Below, piece after piece: positions 24,066-32,388 of a stretch of DNA of 64,000 nucleotides (position 1 is the first letter of the stretch; the number at the start of each line of letters is the position of its first letter). The notes below the pieces were generated by a model, which made no database searches, was not told the origin of the DNA, and saw nothing but the letters and a program-made list of their open reading frames with translations. The DNA is from GCA-2724215 sp015660315 (GTDB taxonomy: Bacteria; Latescibacterota; UBA2968; UBA8231): NCBI GenBank assembly GCA_029941315.1, contig JAPYQE010000001.1, forward strand, positions 30,919-94,918. Direction: 5' to 3'. The position numbers and the translations under genes are program-made.

Positions 24066-26786
24066 TCATGGCCTGTGGCTTTCTTCCCGTACCGATTCTT
24101 TCCATTCATTCAACTTTAGCAAGGCCTGGAGCGGGGTGATCTGGCTCAGGTCCATGGCGAGCAATTCTTTTGTTAGTGGGGCGTCCGGGGTGTCGGGGAA
24201 GAGGTTGAGCTGCGTTGGGGCTTCCGCGGACGCGTTTGCCGGCGTCGATTTGATTTCTGCGGGGGCGCTTGCATTTTGCGGCTCGGATATTGCGGTGTAC
24301 TCGTGGCGTGCGGGCTGCGGCGCACGAGTGTCGTGGATGTCGTCGGTGTCGATCTGTTCTTTTTCGAGGCGGGCGAGGATCTCTTTGGCTCGGCTGACGA
24401 CTTGTTGCGGCATGCCGGCCATCTGCGCGACGTTGATGCCGTAGCTCTGGTCGGCGGGGCCGGGGGCTAGGCGGTGTAGGAAGATCACCCGATCGCCTTC
24501 CTCGCGCACTTGCACGTTGAAGTTGACGACACGTGCGAGGTGGTTTTCGAGTTCGGTCATCTCGTGGTAATGCGTGGCAAAGAGGGTGCGGGGGTGCGCA
24601 TCGGTGCGCTGGTGTAAAAATTCGACGATCGCCCAAGCGATACTCAAGCCGTCGAAGGTACTGGTGCCGCGGCCGAGTTCGTCCATCAGTATCAGGCTCT
24701 TGGCGGTCGTATTGTTGAGGATATTGGCCGCCTCGTTCATCTCGACCATAAAGGTGCTCTCGCCGCGGGCCAGGTTGTCGGAGGCGCCGACGCGGGTGAA
24801 AATGCGGTCGACGACGCCGATTTTGGCACTGCGCGCGGGTACAAAGCTGCCGATCTGCCCCATCAGCACGATAAGCCCGACCTGGCGGATGATGGTGCTC
24901 TTGCCGGCCATGTTGGGGCCGGTAATCAGCATGATCTGTGCCCCGGCGGAGTCGAGCTGCATATCATTGGGCACGAAGCGCCCGTCGCGCAGTTGGCGTT
25001 CAACTACGGGGTGGCGCCCATCGCGAATCTCGATCTCGCCAGAATCGTCTATTTCTGGGCGGACATAGGATTCGCCCTCAGCGGTCTCGGCGAAAGAACA
25101 AAGTGTGTCCATGCGCGCCAAGGTGCGGGCGATCTGTTGGACTTGCGGCGTCCAGACGGCGGCGCGGTCGCGCAATTTGAGGAAAAGCTCGTTTTCGAGG
25201 TCTTTGAGACGGTCTTCCGCGCCGATGACTTTTTCTTCGTATTCCTTCAACTCGGGTGTGATATAGCGCTCGGCGTTGGCCAGGGTTTGCTTGCGGTGGT
25301 ATTCCTCGGGAGCCTTGTCGAGGTTGGCCTTACTGATCTCGATATAATAACCGAAGACCTGGTTGTAGCCGATCTTGAGCGAGGCGATACCGGTGCGTTC
25401 ACGTTCGGTGGTTTGCAAACGAGCGATATAGTCCTTACCACCGCTGGCGATTTGCCGCAGTTCGTCGACCTGCTCGTGATAGCCGTCGCGTATCAGACTG
25501 CCTTCGGTCAGGGTGGCGGGCGGCTCGTCGACTAGCGCGCCGAGGATTTCGTTGACCAATGCCGATACGTCGGGCAGGCCTTCGCCGCGCAGTTCCTGTA
25601 AGAGCGAGCTGGGCACTGCGGTAACCGCTGAGGAGATATCGGGTGCGACGGATAACGAATTGGCGAGGCCGACCATGTCGCGGCCATTGGCCCGCAGACA
25701 GCAGATCCTCGCCATAAGCCGTTCGAGATCGCCGACTTGTCCGAGTAGTTGGCGCAGGGTGCGGCGATTTTCGCGTTGCCCAAGCAGCGCGTCGACCGCT
25801 TCTAAGCGCGCGTCGATCTGCTCCGGGTTCTTGAGCGGCTGGATGATCCACTGACGCAAGAGTCTGGCGCCCATCGGCGTGCAGGTACGGTCGAGTACTT
25901 CGAGCAAGGTATTGCCGCGGTCCCCGTCTTGTTGGTTGGCCAATAGTTCGAGATTGCGCTGGGCGGTGGCGTCGATCAGCGCGAAGTCTTCGCGGTGTTT
26001 GCGTTGGAGGCGGTTGATATGTTCGATGGCGCCGCGCTGGTTATCGCGCAAATAGGCGACCGTCGCCCCGCCTGCGCGGACGGCAGCGTTCATTCCATCG
26101 CAGCCGAAACCCTTGAGTGATTGGACCTGTAACTGGTTGGTGAGCACTTCGTAGGCTGTGTCGGCGGAGAAGTGCCAGTCGTCGATGCGGCTGAGGGCGA
26201 CGCGCGGGAGGGTGGCCTGTAATTGCTCGACCCATTTTTCGTCGGCTCCTTCGGCGATAAGCAGTTCGGCTGGTGCCAGGCTCTGTAACTCGTCGGCGAG
26301 GCTGGCTATATCGACTTCGTCGAGGGTGAAATCGCCGGTCGACAGGTCGATACTGGCGATGCCAACACGGTCGGGATGCAGGCAGAGGCCGACGAGGAAG
26401 TTATTGCGCTGTTGGTCGAGCATCGAGTCGGAAAGCGCGGTGCCCGGCGAAACAACCTGCACTACGTCGCGTTTGACGACGCCCTTGGCCTGTTTGGGGT
26501 CTTCGACTTGCTCGCAGATGGCGACTTTTCGGCCGAGTTGGATCAGTTTGGCCAGATAACCTTCCATCGCGTGGTGGGGGAGACCGGCCAGGGGCACCGA
26601 ACCGGTGGTCTTGCCGTGGTTGCGCGCGGTCAGGGTCAACCCTAATAGCTTGGAGACTTCTTTGGCGTCGTCGAAAAACATCTCGTAGAAATCACCCATG
26701 CGAAAAAATAAAATCGCATCCTGATGGCGGCGCTTGAAGTGCATATACTGTTCCATCGCCGGGGTGAGTTTTGTTTTGGCTGGCAT
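24066..26786 (-). CDS. mutS: DNA mismatch repair protein MutS
   Basis: 906 aa, typical for MutS1. Mismatch-recognition domain with the F-x-E motif region (MGDFYEMFFDDAKEVSKLLG), connector, lever/clamp domains, and the C-terminal ABC-type ATPase: Walker A GPNMAGKST near residue 622, ESTFMVEMNEAANILNNTT, Walker B SLILMDELGRGTSTFDGLSI, and FATHYHEMTEL. The Ala/Pro-rich linker near the end leads to the short C-terminal tetramerisation-like segment (KELLAMDLSQITPLQALLKL). MutS binds mispairs and recruits MutL. No Shine-Dalgarno is visible before the ATG; a 13-bp tandem repeat sits there instead. An FkbM relic starts immediately after the stop. Confidence 0.97.
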   Translation of the reverse strand: MPAKTKLTPAMEQYMHFKRRHQDAILFFRMGDFYEMFFDDAKEVSKLLGLTLTARNHGKTTGSVPLAGLPHHAMEGYLAKLIQLGRKVAICEQVEDPKQAKGVVKRDVVQVVSPGTALSDSMLDQQRNNFLVGLCLHPDRVGIASIDLSTGDFTLDEVDIASLADELQSLAPAELLIAEGADEKWVEQLQATLPRVALSRIDDWHFSADTAYEVLTNQLQVQSLKGFGCDGMNAAVRAGGATVAYLRDNQRGAIEHINRLQRKHREDFALIDATAQRNLELLANQQDGDRGNTLLEVLDRTCTPMGARLLRQWIIQPLKNPEQIDARLEAVDALLGQRENRRTLRQLLGQVGDLERLMARICCLRANGRDMVGLANSLSVAPDISSAVTAVPSSLLQELRGEGLPDVSALVNEILGALVDEPPATLTEGSLIRDGYHEQVDELRQIASGGKDYIARLQTTERERTGIASLKIGYNQVFGYYIEISKANLDKAPEEYHRKQTLANAERYITPELKEYEEKVIGAEDRLKDLENELFLKLRDRAAVWTPQVQQIARTLARMDTLCSFAETAEGESYVRPEIDDSGEIEIRDGRHPVVERQLRDGRFVPNDMQLDSAGAQIMLITGPNMAGKSTIIRQVGLIVLMGQIGSFVPARSAKIGVVDRIFTRVGASDNLARGESTFMVEMNEAANILNNTTAKSLILMDELGRGTSTFDGLSIAWAIVEFLHQRTDAHPRTLFATHYHEMTELENHLARVVNFNVQVREEGDRVIFLHRLAPGPADQSYGINVAQMAGMPQQVVSRAKEILARLEKEQIDTDDIHDTRAPQPARHEYTAISEPQNASAPAEIKSTPANASAEAPTQLNLFPDTPDAPLTKELLAMDLSQITPLQALLKLNEWKESVREESHRP

Positions 26787-26787
26787 G

Positions 26788-26823
26788 TTTTATCGTCAGT
26801 TTTTATCGTCAGTTTTTATCGTC
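26788..26823. repeat. Three copies of a 13-bp tandem repeat upstream of mutS
   Basis: TTTTATCGTC occurs at 26788-26797, 26801-26810 and 26814-26823, spaced exactly 13 bp apart with a CAGT spacer. On the mutS strand this reads GACGATAAAA three times, ending 1-2 nt before the ATG, so the repeat forms the mutS leader and replaces a recognisable Shine-Dalgarno. Confidence 0.8.
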
Positions 26824-27177
26824 GATTTATGAACGGTTTATGAGCGATTTTGCGATGGCGATAAGATAAGGGTTGAAGGGGATCGCCAAAAGGGGGAGGA
26901 CGCTTCGGGCCGGGGGGCTGCCTTCGGGCAAAGCTAAGGTGATCCTATCAGCTTGCGGGAGGTCGCTTCGGCGGCGTGGCAGAGCCACCTTAAGGGGCAA
27001 GGGGAGTGGGGCGATATAGTGCAATCAATGGCCTTGGGGAGGCTTTACCACGCCGCCGACCCTCGGTCCTGCGCTTAACTTGGGGGAGAATTCCCGGCTC
27101 GTCTTTTGCGATGTAATCGTTCCGCCGGTTACGCGATACTGGTTTTGCGCCATGGCTCTTCCCATCCCTTGCGGCTA
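26824..27177. other. Intergenic region between mutS and the 1626-aa repeat protein
   Basis: About 350 bp. Contains an imperfect inverted repeat whose arms are CTAAGGTG (near 26933) and CACCTTAAG (near 26990), with a GC-rich loop of about 45 nt; it could be a structured end of the upstream unit. A 65-codon minus-strand frame here (26827-27024) is Pro/Leu/Arg-rich with no ribosome binding site and I do not regard it as a gene. No other signal recognised. Confidence 0.4.
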
Positions 27178-30100
27178 TTACGGCACTACGGCTTCTCTGC
27201 CGAAGGAGTCGGCGAAGAGGAAGAAATCGCTTAGGCCGACTTGGCCGTCGCCGTCGAGGTCGAAGCGGGCGTCGTAGCCGGGTTGTTTGGAGGTCGAACC
27301 ATAGTGGTCGGCGAAAAGGAAATAGTCGTCGAATCCGACCTTCATGTCGTCGTTGAATAGACCGTGGATCAGTTGGCCGGAGTCGTCGAAGAAGACCATT
27401 TCTTGCGGGGTTGCCGACTTGGCAATCGAATGAGGAGCCGTTTCATCATTCGATGGCAAGGCGATTGCACCATCGGAGGTTGGCGGGGGGGCACTGTTTT
27501 CTTCCGTGTTATTGGGTGGAGAGCCGGCAGTCGGTGGGGTATCGGTGGTCTCAGCGGTATCGGCGGTCTCAGCGGTATCGGCGGTCTCAGCGGTATCGGC
27601 GGTCTCAGCGGTATCGGCGNNNNNNNNNNNNNNNNNNNNNNNNNNNNNNNNNNNNNNNNNNNNNNNNNNNNNNNNNNNNNNNNNNNNNNNNNNNNNNNNN
27701 NNNNNNNNNNNNNNNNNNNTATCGGCGGTCTCAGCGGTATCGGCGGTCTCAGCGGTATCGGCGGTCTCAGCGGTGTCGGCGGTCTCAGCAGTCTCAGCGG
27801 TCTCAGCGGTGTCCGCGGTATCGACAGTGTTGGCGGTGTCTTGCGGGTCGGTTGACGGTGTCGGGCCTGACGGCTGTGTATCCTCCACGGTGTCGGGTTC
27901 GGGCGCCGGCGCCCAACTCAACACGAGTTGTTGCGAGGTCGAAAGACCCCAGGGGTTGGTGCGGGTGATGTTCACTGCTTGCGTGCCGTGGCGATCGCCA
28001 TCGGGAAAAAAGGAGATGCGTTCGTCGTTGATTTCCGTGCGGATAATCGGTCCTGAACCCAATAACTCGACTGACCAGGCTCCGGGAGCCGGATCGCGGT
28101 CGCTTAAGTCGAGGGTCTGCGTTTCTCCTACCAGCGACTCGGCCGGGTTGGCGAATACTCGGTTTAGGGTCGGGGGACCGTGCACGACGATAGTGGTGCG
28201 CGTCTGGTTCGTGCCACCTTGGCCTTTAATCGTCAGTACTGCCTCATAGGTGCCTGGTATATCATAGGTAACTTGCACGGTTTCGGGATCGTCAAAGGTT
28301 TGATTCTCGCTGTCGAAGGCTTCGAGGAAGGTGTAGCCAAAACCTTGTGAGGTATTGGTGAAGGTGACGGTGAGCGGAACGCCGCCTTCCAGTGGTGATA
28401 CCTGGAGCCCGGCGGTCGGCATAGGGGGTGGTTGGATTGTAAGCGTGCCGGTAGCCGTGCCGGCGTAGATGGGATCGTTAATCGTGGCGACGACCTGATA
28501 AGTGCCGGGATCGCCGGGGATGTCGGTTGAGCCGTTATAGGTTGTCACAATCGTCAGATTCGCCGGGTCAGAGGTGCTCAGGAGCATTTTTTTCTGGCCG
28601 TCAAAAACAACCTGGGTATTGCTGGTAAAGTGGATAGTTGCCTGGGCTTGGCCCACATCAAAGGAGGCGCTGGTGGCACTGGTGATACTGCCGCCGGATG
28701 CCGATAGGGTGCGACCTTGACCGATGCCGGTGATTTTGAGGTTGCTAAAGGAGGCCGTGCCGGCGTTGGCGGTGGCGGAGCTATTTTCGATGCTGTCCGT
28801 GGTATTGAGCGCGAGTGTTGCGGTTTGCGTAAAATCGAGATCGATGGTGCCTTGCGCGTCGCACGCCTGTAGTTCGGGCTGCGTGCCGATAGCCAAGCCG
28901 CTGAAGGCGTCGGCCGGTTGGCTGCTGAAGAGCCACTGGCTGGCGACGACGTCGGCGCTTAAGGCCGAGCTGGAAATGGCTGTCAGATCCCCCTCGCTGC
29001 CGCTGGTTTGGTCATCAAAGGAGAGGGTGAATATCTCACCGTCGGTCGCCGCATCGTAGCGCAGATCGACAAAGGTGGCGATTCCGGCGCTGGCGTTGGC
29101 CGAGGTGGTGCCACCTATTTGGCCGGATCCCGATTGCTTGCCGACGTTGACCGTATCGCTGAAATCGACATCAAGGTTGCCCGCCGCGTCGTGCGCGCGG
29201 ACAATCGGCTGGGTTTGGAAGGCCGAGCCGTTGAGCACCTCGTCACTGGCATCGACCTGGCGGGTGTCGGCAGGTGTAGTGTTTAGGACGAGTTGCGTGG
29301 CGGTGATGCTGAGTGTGGAGCCTGTACTATTGTTGACGGCGGCGTTAGCACCGCTCATTTGGGTGCCGGTACCGGATACATTGAGATCGGTATCGCCGTC
29401 TATGGAGAGGATCAGGGTCTGGTTTTCGCTGAGGTTGGTATTGTCGGAGTAGTAGGCGTTGACGGTATAGGTTTCATCTGCGGCGTTGGCGATGGAGATA
29501 GTGAGGCCGGAGAAGGTGAGGGTGTTGGCGCCGGAACTGTAGGTGCCGCTGACATTGGTGGCGTCGGGTCCGTTGAGGCGGAAGGCTACTTTGGCGAAGG
29601 GGCCGGTGCCCGAGGTGTTGAACACGACTTGTGTGACGGCAAGGGTTAGGCCGTCGGAGGCGCCGCCATCGGCGAGGGTAAAGTCGAAGATATCGACGGC
29701 GGCGCCGCTCGTAGTCGCCGTCGAGGGCAGCGCGATTGGTTCGCTGACCGTGCCCGAAGCGCTAAGCGTGCCGTCGGTATTGAGGGTGTAGGCAGTCAGT
29801 AAACTGGAAGTGGGTAGGGTCGTTATATCACCTTCGGCACCGCCGGCAGTGTCGTCGGCCTGCAAGCCGACCGTTTCGGCGTTGGCGGTGGCGGTATAGT
29901 TGGTCGTCAATCCGGTGAAGGTGGCTATTCCGGCGACGGCGGCGACGGTGTTGTTGGTATAGGTGGCGGTGCCTGCGCCGGTTTCGCTGAGGGTTACGGT
30001 ATCGGTAAAACCGGTATCCTTGATGCCATTGGCGTCTTGCGCTTCAATGACAGGGTCCGTGGTAAAGTCGAGCAGGGAACCGCTGGTTAAGCTCAGCGGC

Positions 30101-32058
30101 GCTGGCTGGCTGGTGAAGACGAGTTTTGTGGCGACGACGTCAGCGGTCAACGAACTAGACGTGGGCAAGTTGGTAATATTGCCTTCGGCACCGCCGGCAG
30201 TGTCGTCGGCCTGCAAGCCAAAGGTTTCTCCATCGGCGGTGGCGGTATAGTTGGTCGTCAGTCCGGTGAAGGTGGCTATTCCGGCGACGGCGGCGACGGC
30301 GTTATTGGTATAGGTGGCGGTGCCTACGCCGGTTTCGCTGAGGGTGACAGTATCGGTAAAACCAGTATCCTTGACGCCATTGGCGTCTTGCGCTTCAACG
30401 ACGGGGTCGGTGGTGAAGTCGTACGAGGCGCCGCTGATTGGGCTCAGCGGTGCGGGTTGGGTGGTGAAGGCGAGTTTGCTGGCGACGACGTCAGCGGCTA
30501 GTGCACTGGCGGTGGCTGTGGACAAGTCGGTGCCGACGCCGTCCTGGTCGTTGGCACTGAGGGTGAAGGATTCGCCGTCGGCGGTGGCGGTGTAGGCGAG
30601 GCTGGTGAAGGTGGCGACGCCGGCGGTGGCGGTCTGTGTGCTGTTGTTGAGTGTGCCGGCAGAGCCCTCGGTCACGGTCACCGTCTCGGTGAAATCGGTG
30701 TCGGTGATATTATTGGCGTCTTGCGCTGCAACGACGGGTTGGGTGGTCAGCGCGGAGCCGCTAACGGACCCTGCGGGTGCGGTGGTGAAGACCACTTTGG
30801 TGGCTACGACGTCGGCGCTCAGTGCACCGGCGGTGGCTGTGGACAGGTCAGTGCCGACGCCGTCCTGGTCGTTGGCACTGAGAGTGAAGGATTCGCTGTC
30901 GGCGGTGGCGGTATAAGCGAGGCTGGTGAAGGTGGCGACGCCGGCCGTGGCGGTCTGAGTGCTGTTGCTGAGGGTGCCGGAAGAGGCTTCGGTCAAGGTC
31001 ACCGTCTCGGTGAAATCGACATCGGTGTTGCCGGCGGCATCCTGGGCGGTGACGATGGGCTGTGTGGTCAAGGCCGAACCACTGACGGATCCGGCGGGCG
31101 CGGTGGTAAAGGCCATAGTGGTGGCGATTATATTGAGGGTGGAGCCTGTACTGTTGTTGACGGCGGCGTTGGCTCCGCTTATCTGGGTACCGGTGCCGGA
31201 TACGGTGAGATCGGTATCGCCGTCTATGGAGAGGATCAGGGTCTGGTTTTCAGTGAGACTGGTATTGTCGGAGTAGTAGGCGTTGACGGTATAGGTCTCG
31301 CTGGTGCCGTTGGCGATGGAGATAGTGAGGCCGGAGAAGGTGAGGGTGTTGGCGCCGGAACTGTAGGTGCCGCTGACATTGGTGGCGTCGGGTCCGTTGA
31401 GGCGGAAGGCTACTTTGGCGAAGGGGCCGGTGCCCGAGGTGTTGAACACGACTTGTGTGACGGCAAGGGTTAGGCCGTCGGAGGCGCCGCCATCGGCGAG
31501 GGTAAAGTCGAAGATATCGACGGCGGCGCCGCTCGTAGTCGCCGTCGAGGGCAGCGCGATTGGTTCGCTGACCGTGCCCGAAGCGCTAAGCGTGCCATCG
31601 TTATCTTTGGTGGTGAAGTCCCAGGTGTCCTTGTTGCTGATGCCGGTAAAACCCTCGGCTGATCCATTTTCGAGTGCATTGGCGTCGATAAAGACGTAGT
31701 AGCGGGTACCGAAGTCCAAGGTCGAGAGGGTGATGGTGACGAACGGGTTGCCCGCAGCGGAGACGTTACTGCTGGTTGCGGCGATGGTTTCTATCGTCGA
31801 GTCGTCGGAGTATTTCTTGATGGTGATATTGCCAGAGGAGCCTTTGACGACATTCTGGTCAAATTGCACGATTAGGCTCGTGCTTTCCGAAACTCCGGTG
31901 GCGTTGTCGCTGGGGGTGATAAAGGTTTGTACGGTTGGTGCGGCAGCGTAAGCAGGGCAAACGGCTAGCCCTATAAGCAGCAAAATGCCGAGGCTGCGTT
32001 GGGTGCAGCAAGCCGCGCGCGCAATATGTCGGTGGTAAAGCAATGCCATTTTGTTCAT
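27178..32058 (-). CDS. Giant modular secreted protein: SbsA-like Ig, long internal repeats, MBG, PKD, TAETAD spacer, dockerin-like C-terminus
   Basis: 1626 codons as drawn, including 34 unknown residues at the scaffold gap. Signal peptide about residues 17-39 (SLGILLLIGLAVCPAYA). Next is an SbsA/Big_5 Ig-like domain (PSDNATGVSESTSLIVQFDQ to DTWDFTT, about 45-150). Then come repeated modules: an AVTQVVFNTSGTGPF block present twice, TTAPAGSVSGSALTTQP blocks twice, and SQPAPLSxxSG...DTVTLSETG blocks twice. Near 1130-1205 is an MBG-like domain and near 1206-1290 a PKD domain (LTVTFTNTSQGFGYTFLEAF, YDIPGTYEAVLTI). An ADTAET hexapeptide spacer follows, then at the end two Asp-rich dockerin/EF-hand-like repeats (DDMKVGFDDYFLFADHYG, DLDGDGQVGLSDFFLFADSF). 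Probably a long surface or extracellular stalk; no enzymatic domain seen. The exact length is uncertain because of the gap. Confidence 0.85.
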   Translation of the reverse strand: MNKMALLYHRHIARAACCTQRSLGILLLIGLAVCPAYAAAPTVQTFITPSDNATGVSESTSLIVQFDQNVVKGSSGNITIKKYSDDSTIETIAATSSNVSAAGNPFVTITLSTLDFGTRYYVFIDANALENGSAEGFTGISNKDTWDFTTKDNDGTLSASGTVSEPIALPSTATTSGAAVDIFDFTLADGGASDGLTLAVTQVVFNTSGTGPFAKVAFRLNGPDATNVSGTYSSGANTLTFSGLTISIANGTSETYTVNAYYSDNTSLTENQTLILSIDGDTDLTVSGTGTQISGANAAVNNSTGSTLNIIATTMAFTTAPAGSVSGSALTTQPIVTAQDAAGNTDVDFTETVTLTEASSGTLSNSTQTATAGVATFTSLAYTATADSESFTLSANDQDGVGTDLSTATAGALSADVVATKVVFTTAPAGSVSGSALTTQPVVAAQDANNITDTDFTETVTVTEGSAGTLNNSTQTATAGVATFTSLAYTATADGESFTLSANDQDGVGTDLSTATASALAADVVASKLAFTTQPAPLSPISGASYDFTTDPVVEAQDANGVKDTGFTDTVTLSETGVGTATYTNNAVAAVAGIATFTGLTTNYTATADGETFGLQADDTAGGAEGNITNLPTSSSLTADVVATKLVFTSQPAPLSLTSGSLLDFTTDPVIEAQDANGIKDTGFTDTVTLSETGAGTATYTNNTVAAVAGIATFTGLTTNYTATANAETVGLQADDTAGGAEGDITTLPTSSLLTAYTLNTDGTLSASGTVSEPIALPSTATTSGAAVDIFDFTLADGGASDGLTLAVTQVVFNTSGTGPFAKVAFRLNGPDATNVSGTYSSGANTLTFSGLTISIANAADETYTVNAYYSDNTNLSENQTLILSIDGDTDLNVSGTGTQMSGANAAVNNSTGSTLSITATQLVLNTTPADTRQVDASDEVLNGSAFQTQPIVRAHDAAGNLDVDFSDTVNVGKQSGSGQIGGTTSANASAGIATFVDLRYDAATDGEIFTLSFDDQTSGSEGDLTAISSSALSADVVASQWLFSSQPADAFSGLAIGTQPELQACDAQGTIDLDFTQTATLALNTTDSIENSSATANAGTASFSNLKITGIGQGRTLSASGGSITSATSASFDVGQAQATIHFTSNTQVVFDGQKKMLLSTSDPANLTIVTTYNGSTDIPGDPGTYQVVATINDPIYAGTATGTLTIQPPPMPTAGLQVSPLEGGVPLTVTFTNTSQGFGYTFLEAFDSENQTFDDPETVQVTYDIPGTYEAVLTIKGQGGTNQTRTTIVVHGPPTLNRVFANPAESLVGETQTLDLSDRDPAPGAWSVELLGSGPIIRTEINDERISFFPDGDRHGTQAVNITRTNPWGLSTSQQLVLSWAPAPEPDTVEDTQPSGPTPSTDPQDTANTVDTADTAETAETAETADTAETADTAETADTAETADXXXXXXXXXXXXXXXXXXXXXXXXXXXXXXXXXXADTAETADTAETADTAETADTAETTDTPPTAGSPPNNTEENSAPPPTSDGAIALPSNDETAPHSIAKSATPQEMVFFDDSGQLIHGLFNDDMKVGFDDYFLFADHYGSTSKQPGYDARFDLDGDGQVGLSDFFLFADSFGREAVVP
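27540..27840 (-). repeat. Coding minisatellite: 18-bp unit encoding ADTAET
   Basis: The 18-bp unit GGTCTCAGCGGTATCGGC (plus strand) is repeated almost perfectly on both sides of a scaffold gap, with variant units toward the N-terminal side of the protein (27768-27840). In the protein it gives a Thr/Glu/Asp/Ala hexapeptide spacer between the PKD domain and the dockerin-like end. Units are multiples of 3, so copy-number changes keep the frame. The collapse of such a repeat in short-read assembly explains the N run. Confidence 0.92.
27620..27719. other. Scaffold gap (100 N)
   Basis: Exactly 100 unknown bases, the conventional size for a gap of unknown length. The repeat phase on the two sides differs by 108 bp (TATCGGCG at 27612 and at 27720), which is six 18-bp units, so as drawn the gap preserves both repeat phase and reading frame. 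The true number of units cannot be known from this sequence. Confidence 0.98.
29491..29772 (-). repeat. 282-bp perfect repeat, copy 1
   Basis: By eye, 29491-29772 is identical base for base to 31315-31596 (offset 1824 bp). It encodes the segment from LTFSGLTISIAN back to GTLSASGTVSEPIALPSTA of the modular protein. The flanks (29290-29490 versus 31110-31314) are similar but diverged, so the perfect part looks like recent gene conversion or recombination within an older duplication. Confidence 0.88.
31315..31596 (-). repeat. 282-bp perfect repeat, copy 2
   Basis: Second copy of the perfect repeat, in the N-terminal third of the protein directly after the SbsA-like domain. It is followed at 31597 by the first mismatch with copy 1. 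Confidence 0.88.
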
Positions 32059-32319
32059 GCCGAGGAGGAGTGGTTAGCGACTACACTGCGAGTTCCAAAT
32101 TAACTATAAAATTTGATATTTTCCAATGTTAAATAATAACAATATGTTGGGACCAACATCGATGCATGTTGCTAATGGCGGGCTGTCTGGCATATTACCT
32201 GCATAACAGGCTGTAAAAAGAGCGTAGATTTCTATATAATTTCCGCGTACGGCCAATGGTCATTCCGTTTGTGCCCACGCATTTTGCGGCACAATTATGC
32301 TTGTGTTTTCATGGGGATA
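32059..32319. other. AT-rich leader region of the modular protein gene
   Basis: About 260 bp between the start of the 1626-aa protein gene and the rpsA terminator. AGGAG lies near 32064, upstream of the start on the minus strand in complementary form (CTCCTC is absent, so the ribosome binding site is not certain). The stretch 32090-32160 is markedly AT-rich and probably contains the promoter; a perfect palindrome is listed separately. No coding frame. Confidence 0.45.
32144..32159. promoter_or_regulatory. Perfect palindrome, possible operator
   Basis: ATGTTGG-GA-CCAACAT: two 7-bp arms with a 2-bp centre, about 85 bp upstream of the start of the 1626-aa surface protein and in an AT-rich stretch. 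The symmetry and position fit a dimeric regulator site. The regulator is unknown, and a single copy could be chance. Confidence 0.35.
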
Positions 32320-32358
32320 TAAAAAACGCGGTGGGACCGAGAAACTGTCCCACCGCGT
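32320..32358 (-). terminator. Intrinsic terminator after rpsA
   Basis: A 12-bp perfect stem, ACGCGGTGGGAC pairing with GTCCCACCGCGT across a 9-nt loop (32326-32358), is followed on the minus strand by six T (32321-32326). It lies about 30 bp after the rpsA stop and ends the HNH-scpAB-rluB-cmk-rpsA unit. Confidence 0.93.
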
Positions 32359-32388
32359 AGGTCTTCTATGTTGAGACGATGCTAAAGA

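Noticed and set aside
26827..27024. 65-aa Pro/Leu/Arg-rich minus-strand frame
   Set aside because: No ribosome binding site and composition typical of a GC-rich noncoding stretch.
27178..27340. Cellulosome scaffold because of dockerin-like repeats
   Set aside because: No cohesin, scaffoldin or glycoside hydrolase is visible, and such repeats occur in other large surface proteins.
27540..27840. CRISPR array
   Set aside because: The repeats are 18 bp, continuous without spacers, and in frame within a protein gene.
27364..28249. Long plus-strand frames reading SAVSAV and IGGLSG through the minisatellite
   Set aside because: They are translations of the same 18-bp repeat on the wrong strand; the minus-strand frame has domains on both sides.
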